Shown here: positions 1 to 8,708 of the stretch, piece after piece
Numbering within the stretch: the first letter of the stretch is position 1
Layout of the letters: each line of letters starts with the position of its first letter
DNA from: an uncultured Acetatifactor sp.
GTDB lineage: Bacteria > Bacillota > Clostridia > Lachnospirales > Lachnospiraceae
Direction: 5' to 3'
Length of the DNA stretch: 64,000 bases
Assembly: GCA_947586055.1 (NCBI GenBank)
Contig: CANPXL010000005.1
Coordinates: forward strand, 1 to 64,000
Translations under genes and position numbers: made by a program
The notes under the pieces: model-generated
The model's database searches: none
What the model saw: the letters and a program-made list of their open reading frames with translations, nothing else
Told to the model about the DNA's origin: nothing

Positions 1-89
1 ACAAAAAAATAAGCCATAAATGGCTTGGATAAAGGATTTTTATGATATGATGTTGAAAAGGAAGTGTCAAACTCCCGCGAGAGCCAGGG

Positions 90-131
90 CGCCGAAGAGC
101 GCGCCAGCGCGACTTTGCGAAAGGCGCGGGC
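90..131 (-). repeat. Diverged fragment of the 152-bp repeat family
   Basis: These 42 bases match the reverse complement of the first part of the repeats at 22168 and 22339 with 6 mismatches by my alignment (about 86% identity). Shared blocks include CAGCGCG, CTTTGCGAA and GGCGCG. This suggests a dispersed family of structured intergenic repeats. The stretch is short and GC-rich, so chance similarity cannot be fully excluded. Confidence 0.45.
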
Positions 132-155
132 AAGTGCCAGCGCAAAGGAATCCGG

Positions 156-184
156 TTGCTTTGCGCAAAGGGGAATGATATAAT
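156..184 (+). promoter_or_regulatory. Sigma-A promoter of the NYN/LOTUS gene
   Basis: TTGCTT at 156-161, a 17-base spacer and a perfect TATAAT at 179-184, preceded by TG one base upstream (extended -10). The start codon lies 36 bases downstream of the -10. Confidence 0.7.
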
Positions 185-219
185 AAATCCGTTATCAGGT
201 AAAAGAACAGGAGTCTGCC

Positions 220-1200
220 ATGGAAGAACAGATGGAATTGTTACCGAACGACAGAATGCAGTTTGCGGTGCTGATCGACGCCGACAACATCAGCTCCAAA
301 TATGCGGGGACGATCTTCGAGGAACTGGAAAAATACGGCCTTTCCTCGTACAGGCGCATTTACGGGAACTGGTCGAAAGCAAACGGGTGGAATGAGAGGA
401 TGCTTCTGGAATACTCCATCATGCCCGTGCAGCAGTTTTCGTATACCACGGGAAAAAACGCCACGGATATGGCCATGGTCATCGACGCCATGGATATTCT
501 CTATAAGAATAAGGTGCAGGGTTTCTGCCTTGTGACCAGCGACAGCGACTTTACCCGTCTTGCCATGCGGCTGCGGGAAGAGAATATGTTTGTGCTGGGC
601 ATGGGAGAATCCAAGACGCCGGTGGCGCTGACCAGAGCCTGCAACCGTTTTATCCACCTGAATCTGGTGGACGAGCAGAACAAGAACGTGGAGGAAAACA
701 ACGCGCAGGAGTCCGAGGAACAGAACGTGACGCCCATCTCCGAGATCCGCAAGGCCGTGCTGGCGCTATGCAACGAGAACGGAGGCAGCAAGGTGGATCT
801 GTCAAGGATCGGAAGCCGGCTGAACGATAAGTTTTCCGACTTTGACGTGCGCAATTACGGCTATACCAAGCTCAGCACGCTGATCGATCAGGAACTGCCC
901 GAAATGAGCATGAGCATGAACAAAAAGTCCAGCCAGTATTATGTGGAGCGCCGTTCCACTCTCACAAAGGAGGAACTGGAGCAGGAGATCTGCGCCCTGA
1001 TCAGAAAGAACGGCGGAAAGATCGAAAATCTTTCCATTTTAAACGATGAGCTTCATAAAAAGTACAAGCAGCTGGACTTCAGGCAGTTCGGCTACAGCAG
1101 GATCTCCAGTTTCCTGCGCAGTTTAAAGAGCGTCAATATCCACGAAAACGAAGTTTCGCTGAAGGAAGACCAGAGGACGGACAACGATGGATCTGTTTGA
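220..1200 (+). CDS. NYN (PIN-like) domain protein with two LOTUS/OST-HTH domains
   Basis: This 326-residue cytoplasmic protein has an N-terminal NYN domain (about 10-150). The acidic residues expected of this PIN-like nuclease fold are visible in LIDADN, ATDMAMVIDAMD and VTSDSDF. The C-terminal half carries two similar winged-helix segments (about 170-235 and 245-310), each ending in a motif like Y-x-x-F-D-x-R-x-x-G-Y, the mark of LOTUS/OST-HTH RNA-binding domains. The family is thought to bind or cut RNA; the substrate here is unknown. The ATG at 220 follows a CAGGAG site. The end overlaps rarA by 14 bases, so the two are probably translationally coupled. Confidence 0.85.
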   Translation: MEEQMELLPNDRMQFAVLIDADNISSKYAGTIFEELEKYGLSSYRRIYGNWSKANGWNERMLLEYSIMPVQQFSYTTGKNATDMAMVIDAMDILYKNKVQGFCLVTSDSDFTRLAMRLREENMFVLGMGESKTPVALTRACNRFIHLNLVDEQNKNVEENNAQESEEQNVTPISEIRKAVLALCNENGGSKVDLSRIGSRLNDKFSDFDVRNYGYTKLSTLIDQELPEMSMSMNKKSSQYYVERRSTLTKEELEQEICALIRKNGGKIENLSILNDELHKKYKQLDFRQFGYSRISSFLRSLKSVNIHENEVSLKEDQRTDNDGSV

Positions 1201-2515
1201 ATACATGCGATCCGCCCGTCAGGAGAAAGAGGCTCCGCTGGCGGCGAGAATGCGCCCCCGGACGCTTGACGAGGTAGTGGGACAGGAGCATATCATCGGA
1301 AAGGACAGGCTGCTCTACCGCGCCATCATGGCGGACAGGCTCAGCTCCGTCATCTTTTACGGGCCTCCGGGAACGGGAAAGACCACGCTTGCCCGGGTGA
1401 TCGCCAATACCACCAGCGCCGAATTTGCCCAGATCAACGCCACCGAGGCCGGCAAAAAGGACATGGAGGAAGTGGTGAAAAGGGCCGGGGAAGTTCAGGG
1501 CATGTACGGGAAACGGACCATCCTCTTTATCGACGAGATACACCGGTTCCACAAAGGGCAGCAGGATTATCTTCTCCCCTTTGTGGAGGACGGCACGCTG
1601 ATCCTGATCGGCGCCACCACGGAAAATCCGTATTTTGAAGTGAACGGGGCCCTGCTGTCAAGGTCCGTGATCTTTGAGCTGAAACCCCTTCCCTCAGACG
1701 CCGTGAAGGAACTGATACGCCGGGCGGTCAGCGACCGGGAGAGGGGGATGGGCTCTTATGATGCCGTGATAGACGAAGACGCGGTGGATTTTCTCGCGGA
1801 AATGTCCGACGGAGACGCGAGACACGCTCTGAATGCGGTAGAACTGGGCGTCATGACCACGCAGCGCGGAGCGGACGGAAAGATCCACATTACGCTGGAG
1901 ACGGCCCGGGAATGCATCCAGAAGCGTGTCCTTCGCTATGACAGGACCGGCGACAACCATTACGATACCATATCCGCTTTCATAAAGAGCATGCGGGGGT
2001 CGGATCCGGACGCGGCGGTCTATTATCTGGCCAGAATGCTCTGCGCCGGGGAGGAGCCGGCCTATCTTGCAAGGAGGATCATGATCTGCGCGGCGGAGGA
2101 TGTGGGAAACGCCGACCCCAACGCGCTGGTGGTGGCAACGAACGCTTCTCTGGCGGCGGAGCGCATCGGCATGCCGGAGGCGCAGATCATCCTGGCTCAG
2201 GCGGCGGCCTATGTGGCCTGCGCGCCCAAGAGCAACGCCTCCTGCAGCGCTATCATGGAAGCTGTAGCCGCGGTGGAGGAAACGGGAAATCTCCCCATTC
2301 CGCCCCATCTTCAGGACGCCCATTACGCGGGGGCGTCAAAGCTGGGCCATGGAGCGGGCTACAAATATGCGCACGATTATCCCGGCCATTATGTGAAGCA
2401 GCAGTATCTTCCTTATGAGCTGAGTGGGAGAGAATTTTACAGACCGACGGGGAACGGGTACGAGGAAAAGATCCGGGAGCATATGAAACGGCTCAGGGAA
2501 AATAGCGACGGTTAG
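1187..2515 (+). CDS. rarA: Replication-associated recombination protein A (MgsA/RarA AAA+ ATPase)
   Basis: This is a 442-residue AAA+ ATPase that acts at stalled replication forks. Walker A reads GPPGTGKTT (about residues 58-66) and Walker B reads LFIDEIHRF. The C-terminal half has the features of the RarA tetramerisation region, including AAEDVGNADPNAL and AHYAGASKLGHG. Length is normal for the family. The ATG lies inside the end of the NYN gene, so the two form an operon. The 3' end overlaps the convergent DUF4364 gene by 4 bases. Confidence 0.95.
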   Translation: MDLFEYMRSARQEKEAPLAARMRPRTLDEVVGQEHIIGKDRLLYRAIMADRLSSVIFYGPPGTGKTTLARVIANTTSAEFAQINATEAGKKDMEEVVKRAGEVQGMYGKRTILFIDEIHRFHKGQQDYLLPFVEDGTLILIGATTENPYFEVNGALLSRSVIFELKPLPSDAVKELIRRAVSDRERGMGSYDAVIDEDAVDFLAEMSDGDARHALNAVELGVMTTQRGADGKIHITLETARECIQKRVLRYDRTGDNHYDTISAFIKSMRGSDPDAAVYYLARMLCAGEEPAYLARRIMICAAEDVGNADPNALVVATNASLAAERIGMPEAQIILAQAAAYVACAPKSNASCSAIMEAVAAVEETGNLPIPPHLQDAHYAGASKLGHGAGYKYAHDYPGHYVKQQYLPYELSGREFYRPTGNGYEEKIREHMKRLRENSDG

Positions 2516-3027
2516 AAGAGCTGTTCCACCAGATATTTGTATATTTCCTGATTTTTTTCCTGCCAGTTGTCGCAGATGGAGACGGCTATTTCTTCCGCCG
2601 GAACGGAGAGCGTAAGGTCGATCAGCGTGACCTGTCCGTCCTTCGCCACGAGGTGCGCCTCAAATTCGCCGGAGGTGGACTTGTAGTAATTTCCCTGCAC
2701 GGACACTTCGTTTCTGAGCGTAAACTCGTTTTCCCTCAGATAGGCGTCGATCTCTTCGCGGATTGTCCCGCTGATGCGGTTCTGAAAGAAGTGCAGCGTC
2801 TTTTTGCCCTCGGCGGTGACGGAAAGATGGGTCCGGTTGCGGACGGTTTCGGAAGAGAGAAGGCCCGACTCCGTAAGTTCGCTTATCACCTGCCGGAGCG
2901 TAAGAAAATTGGTGTATTCCCGTTCCAGCACAAAGTCGCTGACCTGCGCGGCCGTCAGTGGAAACTCCACCCGGTTGAGCATGTACAGCACGATCAGCTT
3001 GTATAATGTCAGAGGATCCTGAATCAT
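2512..3027 (-). CDS. DUF4364 family winged-helix protein
   Basis: This 171-residue protein begins MIQDPLTLYKLIVLYML and has an N-terminal winged-helix-like region followed by an alpha/beta domain, as in the DUF4364 family common in Clostridia. It is probably a small DNA-binding regulator; no target is known. I chose the ATG at 3027 because GGAG lies 5 bases upstream and the family starts here. The frame stays open to 3084, but that extension is arginine-rich and lacks a site. It is convergent with rarA. Confidence 0.8.
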   Translation of the reverse strand: MIQDPLTLYKLIVLYMLNRVEFPLTAAQVSDFVLEREYTNFLTLRQVISELTESGLLSSETVRNRTHLSVTAEGKKTLHFFQNRISGTIREEIDAYLRENEFTLRNEVSVQGNYYKSTSGEFEAHLVAKDGQVTLIDLTLSVPAEEIAVSICDNWQEKNQEIYKYLVEQLF

Positions 3028-3103
3028 TTTTACTCCATTTCCGCGCTGTTTTCCGCGCATGATGAGTCTGTGTCGGCGCCGCAAAAACGCAGCCCCCGGT
3101 AAC

Positions 3104-3152
3104 CGAAGCGCCGCCCCGGCCGGGGCGGGCCATGCGTGCCGGGGGCGCTTCG
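3104..3152. repeat. GC-rich hairpin between malic enzyme and the DUF4364 gene
   Basis: CGAAGCGCC (3104-3112) pairs with GGCGCTTCG (3144-3152), and the 14-base palindrome GCCCCGGCCGGGGC (3113-3126) lies inside. There is no T-run on either side, so it is not a classical intrinsic terminator. It sits between two genes read on the minus strand. Confidence 0.55.
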
Positions 3153-3239
3153 CGCTGTTTTGTGCCGAACCGTTTTGCAGACAGAGAGCGCAAGGCCCTC
3201 AGGGAACGGCTCGGACAGGGATCCTTTTACGGGAATGCG

Positions 3240-4391
3240 TCAGTGAATATGGGATTTTACAGCTTCCGCCACAAGATCCGCCACTCTGGGGTCAAAGGCC
3301 TCGGGCATGATATTTTCCTCGTTTCGTTCGTCCTCGGGCACCAGGCTGGCGATCGCTTCCGCAGCCGCGAGTTTCATTTCCTCGGTGATCTGGGTCGCGC
3401 GGCCCTCGAGAGCGCCCCTGAAGATGCCGGGGAATGCGACTACGTTGTTGACCTGGTTGGGGAAATCGCTGCGGCCGGTTCCCACGATCCTTGCGCCCGC
3501 GGCCTTTGCGTTGTCGGGCATGATCTCCGGAACGGGATTGGCCATGGCGAGGATGATGGCGTCATGATTCATGGAGGCGACCATTTCCTTTGTCACGGTG
3601 TTGGGAGCGGAGACGCCGATAAAGATATCCGCGCCCTTCATGGCGTCGGCCAGCGTTCCCGTCAGGTTGTCCAAATTTGTGATCTCGGTCATTTTCTGCT
3701 GCATCCAGTTCAGGCCCTGCGTGGATTTGGACAGGATCCCTTTTCTGGAGCACAGGATGATATGAGGGATGCCGTAGGACAGCAGCAGCTTTGCAATGGC
3801 GACGCCGGCGCTTCCGGCGCCGTTGATCACCACCCGGCAGTCCTCTTTTTTCCGCCCGGTCACCTTCAGACTGTTGATGATGGCCGCCAGCACGACAATG
3901 GCGGTGCCGTGCTGATCGTCGTGAAAGACGGGAATGTCGAGGGTGGCCTTCAGTCTCTCTTCGATCTCAAAGCACCGGGGAGCGCTGATGTCCTCCAGAT
4001 TGATGCCGCCGAAACCGGGGGCAAGCCATGTCACGGCCTTGATGATCTCTTCCGTATCCTGTGTGTCGAGACAGATGGGAACTGCGTTTACGCCGCCGAA
4101 TTCCTTGAAAAGCACGGCCTTTCCCTCCATGACGGGCATAGCGGCGTACGGACCGATGTTGCCGAGACCAAGCACGGCGCTTCCGTCGGATACAACGGCG
4201 ATGGTATTCGCCTTCATCGTATATCGGTAGGCGGCTTCCTTATCTCTGGCGATGACATTGCAGGGCTCCGCGACGCCCGGAGTGTAGGCGATGGCGAGAT
4301 CCTCTCTGGATTTGACGGGGCTTTTGGAGACCGTCTCCAGTTTTCCGTTCCATTTTTCGTGCATTTCAAGAGCTTTTTCGCTGATCGTCAT
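3240..4391 (-). CDS. NAD(P)-dependent malic enzyme (oxaloacetate-decarboxylating)
   Basis: This 383-residue enzyme converts malate to pyruvate and CO2. The N-terminal malic domain shows the catalytic tyrosine in IAYTPGVAEP, the conserved KANTIAVVSDGSAVLGLGN stretch with the active-site lysine, and the metal-binding acids in NLEDI and VFHDDQHGT. The Rossmann domain shows GAGSAG. The length is that of short bacterial malic enzymes without the phosphotransacetylase tail. The ATG at 4391 follows GGGAGG in the minus direction. It is monocistronic. Coenzyme preference cannot be read with certainty. Confidence 0.93.
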   Translation of the reverse strand: MTISEKALEMHEKWNGKLETVSKSPVKSREDLAIAYTPGVAEPCNVIARDKEAAYRYTMKANTIAVVSDGSAVLGLGNIGPYAAMPVMEGKAVLFKEFGGVNAVPICLDTQDTEEIIKAVTWLAPGFGGINLEDISAPRCFEIEERLKATLDIPVFHDDQHGTAIVVLAAIINSLKVTGRKKEDCRVVINGAGSAGVAIAKLLLSYGIPHIILCSRKGILSKSTQGLNWMQQKMTEITNLDNLTGTLADAMKGADIFIGVSAPNTVTKEMVASMNHDAIILAMANPVPEIMPDNAKAAGARIVGTGRSDFPNQVNNVVAFPGIFRGALEGRATQITEEMKLAAAEAIASLVPEDERNEENIMPEAFDPRVADLVAEAVKSHIH

Positions 4392-4550
4392 GAAAGTACC
4401 TCCCTTATGGTATTTTTTGTATTTTCCCGGGCGGCGGGGACCGCGCCGAAGATTTTCTTTATTAATATATAATACTTTATACGCCGCCGCAAGTCTTTTT
4501 TGAGAGACGACGTCCGCCCTGAACTGTTTTGGATTCTGTAATTTTGGTAC

Positions 4551-4579
4551 TTCCTATTTTTTCAAACTTGTATTATAAT
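4551..4579 (+). promoter_or_regulatory. Likely rho promoter
   Basis: A perfect TATAAT at 4574-4579 is preceded by a weak TTCCTA at 4551-4556 with a 17-base spacer. It leaves a leader of about 120 bases before the rho start. The surrounding sequence is AT-rich compared with the genes on either side. Confidence 0.55.
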
Positions 4580-4700
4580 ACTGCTCAGGAGACGACATGT
4601 CCCGTCATTGAATCAGGAAAGCACATCAAAGAAAGGTCTTGCTGTAATTCCCGTTTCAGTTTATAAAATGACAAAATTGATTTCAGATCAGGAGGAATGT

Positions 4701-6482
4701 ATGAGAGAAAAGTATGAATCACTGGCGCTGCTGCAACTGAAAGAGCTGGCGAAGGTGCGCGGCTTAAAAGGCACGTCATCAATGAAGAAGGCCGAGATCG
4801 TGGAAGCCATGCTTGCGGAGGATGAGAGGCTGAAGAAGCTGGAACAGGAGAAGGCAGCGAAGGAGAGGTCCGCGGCGGAGCCGGAGACCCCCCGGCCGGC
4901 GCGTCAAAGCGGCGAGGGCGGCGCGCCGAGAAGAAACGTATCTTACGGCGTGGGCGTGCGGAGCCAGAGACCGGGCGGACCGCGCAGAGAGAACGCCGTG
5001 CGCAGCGAAGCGTCCTACCGGGCGGAGAGCGCGCCCGCAAGATCCGCGGATGTGTCCGGGACGAACGGCGTATCCGCGGGGGAAAGCGCTCCGGCGGGGA
5101 ATGCGCCCAGACCGGAGAATCAGTTCAGACCGGAGAATGCGTCCAGACCGGAAAATGTGTCCAGACCGGAGAATATGTCCAGACCGGAAAATGCGTCCAG
5201 GACGGACAATCAGTCCAGACCGGAGAATGCGTCTGCGGCGGAGAACGCATCCAGACCGGAGCATGCCGCCGGGGAGGGAAACGCTCCGGCCGCGCCCGCG
5301 CCCAGAACCCGCGTCACGGAGGTCTACGACGAAAAGACTTATCCCAGAGAGCTTGACAGCGGCGAGGAAGCCAGCGGTATCCTGGAAGTCATGCCGGACG
5401 GTTACGGCTTTATCCGCTGTGAAAACTACCTGCCCGGCGAGAACGACGTCTATGTGGCGCCCAGCCAGATCCGCCGGTTCGGTCTGAAGACGGGAGATAT
5501 CCTGAGAGGGAACAAACGGATCAAGACCCAGCAGGAAAAGTTCAGCGCTCTGCTTTTTATCCGCACCATCAACGGGTATACGGTGGAGGAATCCGCAAAG
5601 CGCGTGGCCTTTGAGGACATGACGCCCATTTTCCCGAACGAGCGGATCCGGCTGGAGATCCCGGGCTGCAGCCTGGCCATGCGGGCCATGGATCTTGTGA
5701 GCCCCGTGGGCAAGGGCCAGCGCGGAATGATCGTATCCCCGCCCAAGGCAGGAAAGACCACGCTGTTAAAGGAAGTGGCAAAGTCGATCCTGCGAACCAA
5801 CCCCGACATGCACATGCTGATCCTTCTCATCGACGAACGTCCCGAGGAAGTCACCGATATCAGGGAAGCCATCAGCGGCAGGAACGTGGAGGTCATCTAT
5901 TCCACCTTTGACGAGCTGCCCGAGCATCACAAGAGGGTTTCCGAAATGGCCATCGAGCGGGCAAAGCGTCTTGTGGAGCATAAGAAGGATGTTGTGATCC
6001 TGTTGGACAGCATCACCCGTCTGGCCCGGGCCTACAACCTTGTGGTGCCGCCCAGCGGAAGAACGCTTTCCGGCGGCCTTGACCCGGCTGCGCTGCACAT
6101 GCCGAAGAGATTTTTCGGCGCGGCCCGGAACATGCGCGAGGGCGGCAGCCTTACCATTCTCGCCACGGCCCTTGTGGATACGGGCAGCAAGATGGACGAT
6201 GTTGTGTACGAGGAATTCAAGGGAACCGGCAACATGGAGATGATCCTCGACCGGAAGCTGTCCGAGAAGCGCATTTTCCCCGCCATCGACCTTGCGAAGT
6301 CCGGCACGAGACGGGAGGATCTGCTGTTGAGCGGCGAGGAACTGGAAGCCATCAACATCATGCGCAAGGCTCTGAACGGACTGAAGCCGGATGAGGCCAC
6401 CGACAGGATTCTTGACATGTTTGCCCGCACCCGCAACAACAACGAATTCGTGCAGATGGTAAAAAAGAATAAATTTATTTAA
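4701..6482 (+). CDS. rho: Transcription termination factor Rho
   Basis: This 593-residue RNA-dependent ATPase terminates transcription. It has an N-terminal Rho-N helical domain (about 6-40, LQLKELAKVRGLKG), a long charged linker (about 45-215), a cold-shock-like RNA-binding domain (SGILEVMPDGYGFIR) and a RecA-type motor with Walker A PPKAGKTT (about 346) and Walker B ILLIDERPEE. The linker contains about nine copies of a six-residue RPENAS-like repeat, so the protein is longer than the roughly 420 residues of E. coli Rho. I chose the ATG at 4701 because GGAGG lies 5 bases upstream and the Rho-N domain starts here; the frame runs open to 4608. Confidence 0.95.
   Translation: MREKYESLALLQLKELAKVRGLKGTSSMKKAEIVEAMLAEDERLKKLEQEKAAKERSAAEPETPRPARQSGEGGAPRRNVSYGVGVRSQRPGGPRRENAVRSEASYRAESAPARSADVSGTNGVSAGESAPAGNAPRPENQFRPENASRPENVSRPENMSRPENASRTDNQSRPENASAAENASRPEHAAGEGNAPAAPAPRTRVTEVYDEKTYPRELDSGEEASGILEVMPDGYGFIRCENYLPGENDVYVAPSQIRRFGLKTGDILRGNKRIKTQQEKFSALLFIRTINGYTVEESAKRVAFEDMTPIFPNERIRLEIPGCSLAMRAMDLVSPVGKGQRGMIVSPPKAGKTTLLKEVAKSILRTNPDMHMLILLIDERPEEVTDIREAISGRNVEVIYSTFDELPEHHKRVSEMAIERAKRLVEHKKDVVILLDSITRLARAYNLVVPPSGRTLSGGLDPAALHMPKRFFGAARNMREGGSLTILATALVDTGSKMDDVVYEEFKGTGNMEMILDRKLSEKRIFPAIDLAKSGTRREDLLLSGEELEAINIMRKALNGLKPDEATDRILDMFARTRNNNEFVQMVKKNKFI
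5109..5270 (+). repeat. 18-bp tandem repeat array inside rho
   Basis: About nine imperfect 18-base units built on AGACCGGAGAATGCGTCC encode RPENAS-like hexapeptides. The units differ mostly at wobble positions and in the fifth codon. It lies in the disordered arm between the Rho-N and RNA-binding domains, so copy number could vary without disturbing the motor. Confidence 0.85.
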
Positions 6483-6490
6483 ATTAGGTC

Positions 6491-6519
6491 TTGCCAGCGT
6501 ACGGAGCCTGTGCTACAAT
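6491..6519 (+). promoter_or_regulatory. Promoter of rpmE
   Basis: TTGCCA at 6491-6496, a 17-base spacer and TACAAT at 6514-6519. It lies just after the rho stop codon, giving rpmE its own transcript start with a leader of about 75 bases. Confidence 0.65.
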
Positions 6520-6599
6520 AATTAAGCTGTCTGTGGTTCCATAGGCAGTGCGGATGAGAACAAAAAAATATGTATGCGATCGTATAGAGAGGTGAAAAA

Positions 6600-6800
6600 A
6601 TGAAAGAAGGAATCCATCCCCAGTACTATCAGGCAACCGTGACCTGCAACTGCGGCAATACCTTTGTGACCGGTTCTACCAGGCCCGAGATTCACGTCGA
6701 GGTTTGCTCCAAATGCCATTCATTCTATACCGGGCAGCAGAAGACGGCAAGAGCCGACGGACGTATTGAAAAGTTCAACAGGAAATACGGCGTACAGTAA
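6600..6800 (+). CDS. rpmE: 50S ribosomal protein L31 (zinc-binding type)
   Basis: This 66-residue ribosomal protein belongs to the large subunit. It has the four cysteines of the zinc-binding form: C16 and C18 in TCNCGN, and C36 and C39 in CSKCH. The N-terminus [10 protein letters not shown] is typical. AGAGGTG lies just before the ATG. A terminator follows, so rpmE is largely separate from the downstream genes, although the order rho-rpmE-DUF1385-prmC-prfA is common in Clostridia. Confidence 0.97.
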   Translation: MKEGIHPQYYQATVTCNCGNTFVTGSTRPEIHVEVCSKCHSFYTGQQKTARADGRIEKFNRKYGVQ

Positions 6801-6812
6801 AGAGCGCAGGGA

Positions 6813-6844
6813 AAAGGGTGAGGCAGATCGGCTCACCCTTTTTT
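6813..6844 (+). terminator. Intrinsic terminator after rpmE
   Basis: AAAGGGTGAG (6813-6822) pairs with CTCACCCTTT (6832-6841) around a 9-base loop, and the stem runs into a T-run. It lies between the rpmE stop and the start of the DUF1385 gene. Confidence 0.85.
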
Positions 6845-6863
6845 GGTATCGTAAGGAGGGACT

Positions 6864-7820
6864 ATGAGCAGGAGAAAAAACAGCTATTCCGGAATCGGCG
6901 GCCAGGCGGTGCTGGAAGGCGTGATGATGAAAAATCAGGACAGGTACGCGGTCGCCGTCAGGAAGCCGAACGGCGAGATCGCGGTGGAGCTTGAGAACCA
7001 TCAGGGCGTGCTTGCCGGCAGTAAGCTGAGGAAGGTTCCCTTTGTGAGAGGCATTTTCAACTTTGTCGATTCTCTGGTTCTCGGCATGAAATGTCTGAAC
7101 GATTCGGCGTCCTATTACGAGGAAGAAGAGGAAGAAGCGAAAAACGGCAGGGGAGAAAAACTGGCGACGGCTCTGGTGACGGTGTTCTCGGTGGCGCTTG
7201 CCATAGGGATCTTTGTGATCCTTCCCTACTGGCTGTCCTCCCTGTTTAAAAGCTTTGTGCGGAACGATTCCCTGCTGGCTGTCATCGAAGGGGGCATACG
7301 GATCCTGATCTTTATCCTGTATGTGTGCGCCATCCGCCTGATGCGCGATATCAGACGGCTGTTCTGTTACCACGGCGCGGAGCACAAATGCATCAACTGT
7401 ATCGAACGGGGCAGACCGCTGACGGTGAAAAACGTGATGCGCAGCTCCCGGCTTCACAAGAGATGCGGCACCAGCTTCCTTTTCTTTGTGCTGTTCGTGA
7501 GCATTGTCCTGTTTTTCTTTATCCGGGTGGACAGCGTGCCGCTCAGAGTGCTTCTGAGAATCCTGCTGCTTCCTGTGGTCGCGGGCATTTCCTACGAGAT
7601 CATCCGGCTTGCGGGCCGCAGCGATCATATTCTGGTGCGCATCATTTCGGCGCCCGGTATGTGGATTCAGCGTCTGACCACGAAAGAGCCGGACAGGAGC
7701 ATGGTGGAGGTCGCCATCGCCGCCGTGGAAGCCGTTTTCGACTGGAAAAAGTATCTGCGGGAAAATTTCGGCTATGAGGAGGAAATGCCCGAAGCCGAAG
7801 GGACGCGGGAAGAATCATGA
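6864..7820 (+). CDS. DUF1385 family membrane protein (YqhQ-like)
   Basis: This 318-residue protein has the family start GIGGQAVLEGVMM and several hydrophobic segments: about 100-125, 135-160, 205-225 and 228-245. Between them is the conserved CYHGAEHKCINCIE motif with clustered Cys and His. The family is widespread in Firmicutes next to rpmE-prmC-prfA, but its function is not established to my knowledge. GGAGGG precedes the ATG. The end overlaps prmC by 4 bases (ATGA), so they are one operon. Confidence 0.9.
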   Translation: MSRRKNSYSGIGGQAVLEGVMMKNQDRYAVAVRKPNGEIAVELENHQGVLAGSKLRKVPFVRGIFNFVDSLVLGMKCLNDSASYYEEEEEEAKNGRGEKLATALVTVFSVALAIGIFVILPYWLSSLFKSFVRNDSLLAVIEGGIRILIFILYVCAIRLMRDIRRLFCYHGAEHKCINCIERGRPLTVKNVMRSSRLHKRCGTSFLFFVLFVSIVLFFFIRVDSVPLRVLLRILLLPVVAGISYEIIRLAGRSDHILVRIISAPGMWIQRLTTKEPDRSMVEVAIAAVEAVFDWKKYLRENFGYEEEMPEAEGTREES

Positions 7821-8701
7821 CTTACCGGGAGCTTTATCTTGTGGGAAAGGAGAAGCTGACCGGGGCCGGGATCGCGGACGCCGGATGCGACGCCCGCCTT
7901 CTGCTGGAGCATGTCTGCGGCACCGATGCGAACGAACTGCTCGCCCACCCGGACCGTCCCGTGGGGGAGGAGAACAGGCGGCGGTATCTGGAGCTGCTCG
8001 GCAGAAGGGAAAGCAGGATCCCGCTGCAGTATCTGACGGGGGTACAGGGATTTATGGGACTGGATTTCCTTGTGAATGAAACGGTCCTGATCCCGAGACA
8101 GGATACGGAGATCCTGGTGGAGGAAGTTCTCCGCAATCTTCACGACGGCATGACGATTCTGGATCTCGGCACGGGCTCGGGGTGCATCCTGATCAGCCTT
8201 ATGCGGTACTCAAACGACTGCGAAGGGCTGGGGGTGGATCTCTCCGCGGAGGCGATTTCCACGGCGGAGGAAAACGCGAGAAGGCTGGTGCCGGAGTGTG
8301 TCCGGCAGGGGAAAGACGGTAAAAGCAGGCTTCGGTTCGTGGAAAGCGACCTGTATCGGCGGGTGGAGGGACGGTTTGACGTCGTTGTTTCCAACCCGCC
8401 CTATATTCCTTCCGGGGTTATCGGATCGCTGATGCCGGAGGTCCGGGATCATGAACCGCTCCGGGCGCTGGACGGGGGCGGGGACGGGCTGCTGTTTTAC
8501 AGAAGGATCCTTTCGGGGATCGGAGAACATCTGAAGGGAGGCGGCATGCTGTTTCTCGAGATCGGCCATGATCAGGGGCAGGCCGTGTCCGAGCTGGTGG
8601 AACAGGCCGGATTCCTGGAGGTCTGCGTCACGAAGGATTATGCCGGGCAGGACAGAGTGGTGTCGGGCGTCAGGAGTGTATGCTCGGACGCCGGAATGTG
8701 A
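7817..8701 (+). CDS. prmC: Peptide chain release factor N5-glutamine methyltransferase
   Basis: This 294-residue SAM-dependent enzyme methylates the glutamine of the GGQ motif of release factors. It has an N-terminal helical substrate-binding domain, the SAM motif LDLGTGSGC (about 115) and the catalytic NPPYIPSG motif (about 193). It overlaps the upstream gene by ATGA and lies 7 bases before prfA, whose product is its substrate. Confidence 0.96.
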   Translation: MTYRELYLVGKEKLTGAGIADAGCDARLLLEHVCGTDANELLAHPDRPVGEENRRRYLELLGRRESRIPLQYLTGVQGFMGLDFLVNETVLIPRQDTEILVEEVLRNLHDGMTILDLGTGSGCILISLMRYSNDCEGLGVDLSAEAISTAEENARRLVPECVRQGKDGKSRLRFVESDLYRRVEGRFDVVVSNPPYIPSGVIGSLMPEVRDHEPLRALDGGGDGLLFYRRILSGIGEHLKGGGMLFLEIGHDQGQAVSELVEQAGFLEVCVTKDYAGQDRVVSGVRSVCSDAGM

Positions 8702-8708
8702 GGAAGTT

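Larger units (their letters stand above)
1..219. other. Intergenic region upstream of the NYN/LOTUS gene
   Basis: No gene is seen here. It holds a short inverted repeat (AAGCCAT/ATGGCTT) near 11-26 next to an A-run, which would read as a terminator only on the minus strand. It also holds a GC-rich stretch related to the 152-bp repeats near 22.2 kb, and the promoter and ribosome site of the next gene. Confidence 0.6.

Noticed and set aside
11..30. Terminator at the window start
   Set aside because: The stem has an A-run before it and no T-run after it on the plus strand; only a minus-strand terminator would fit, and no minus-strand gene ends there.
3132..4472. Long plus-strand open frame of 446 codons opposite malic enzyme
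   Set aside because: It is the antisense shadow of a well-conserved enzyme gene and shows no family resemblance.
5050..5487. Arg-rich open frame overlapping rho
   Set aside because: It is the out-of-frame reading of the 18-base repeat array inside rho; the repeat length is a multiple of three, so all frames stay open.
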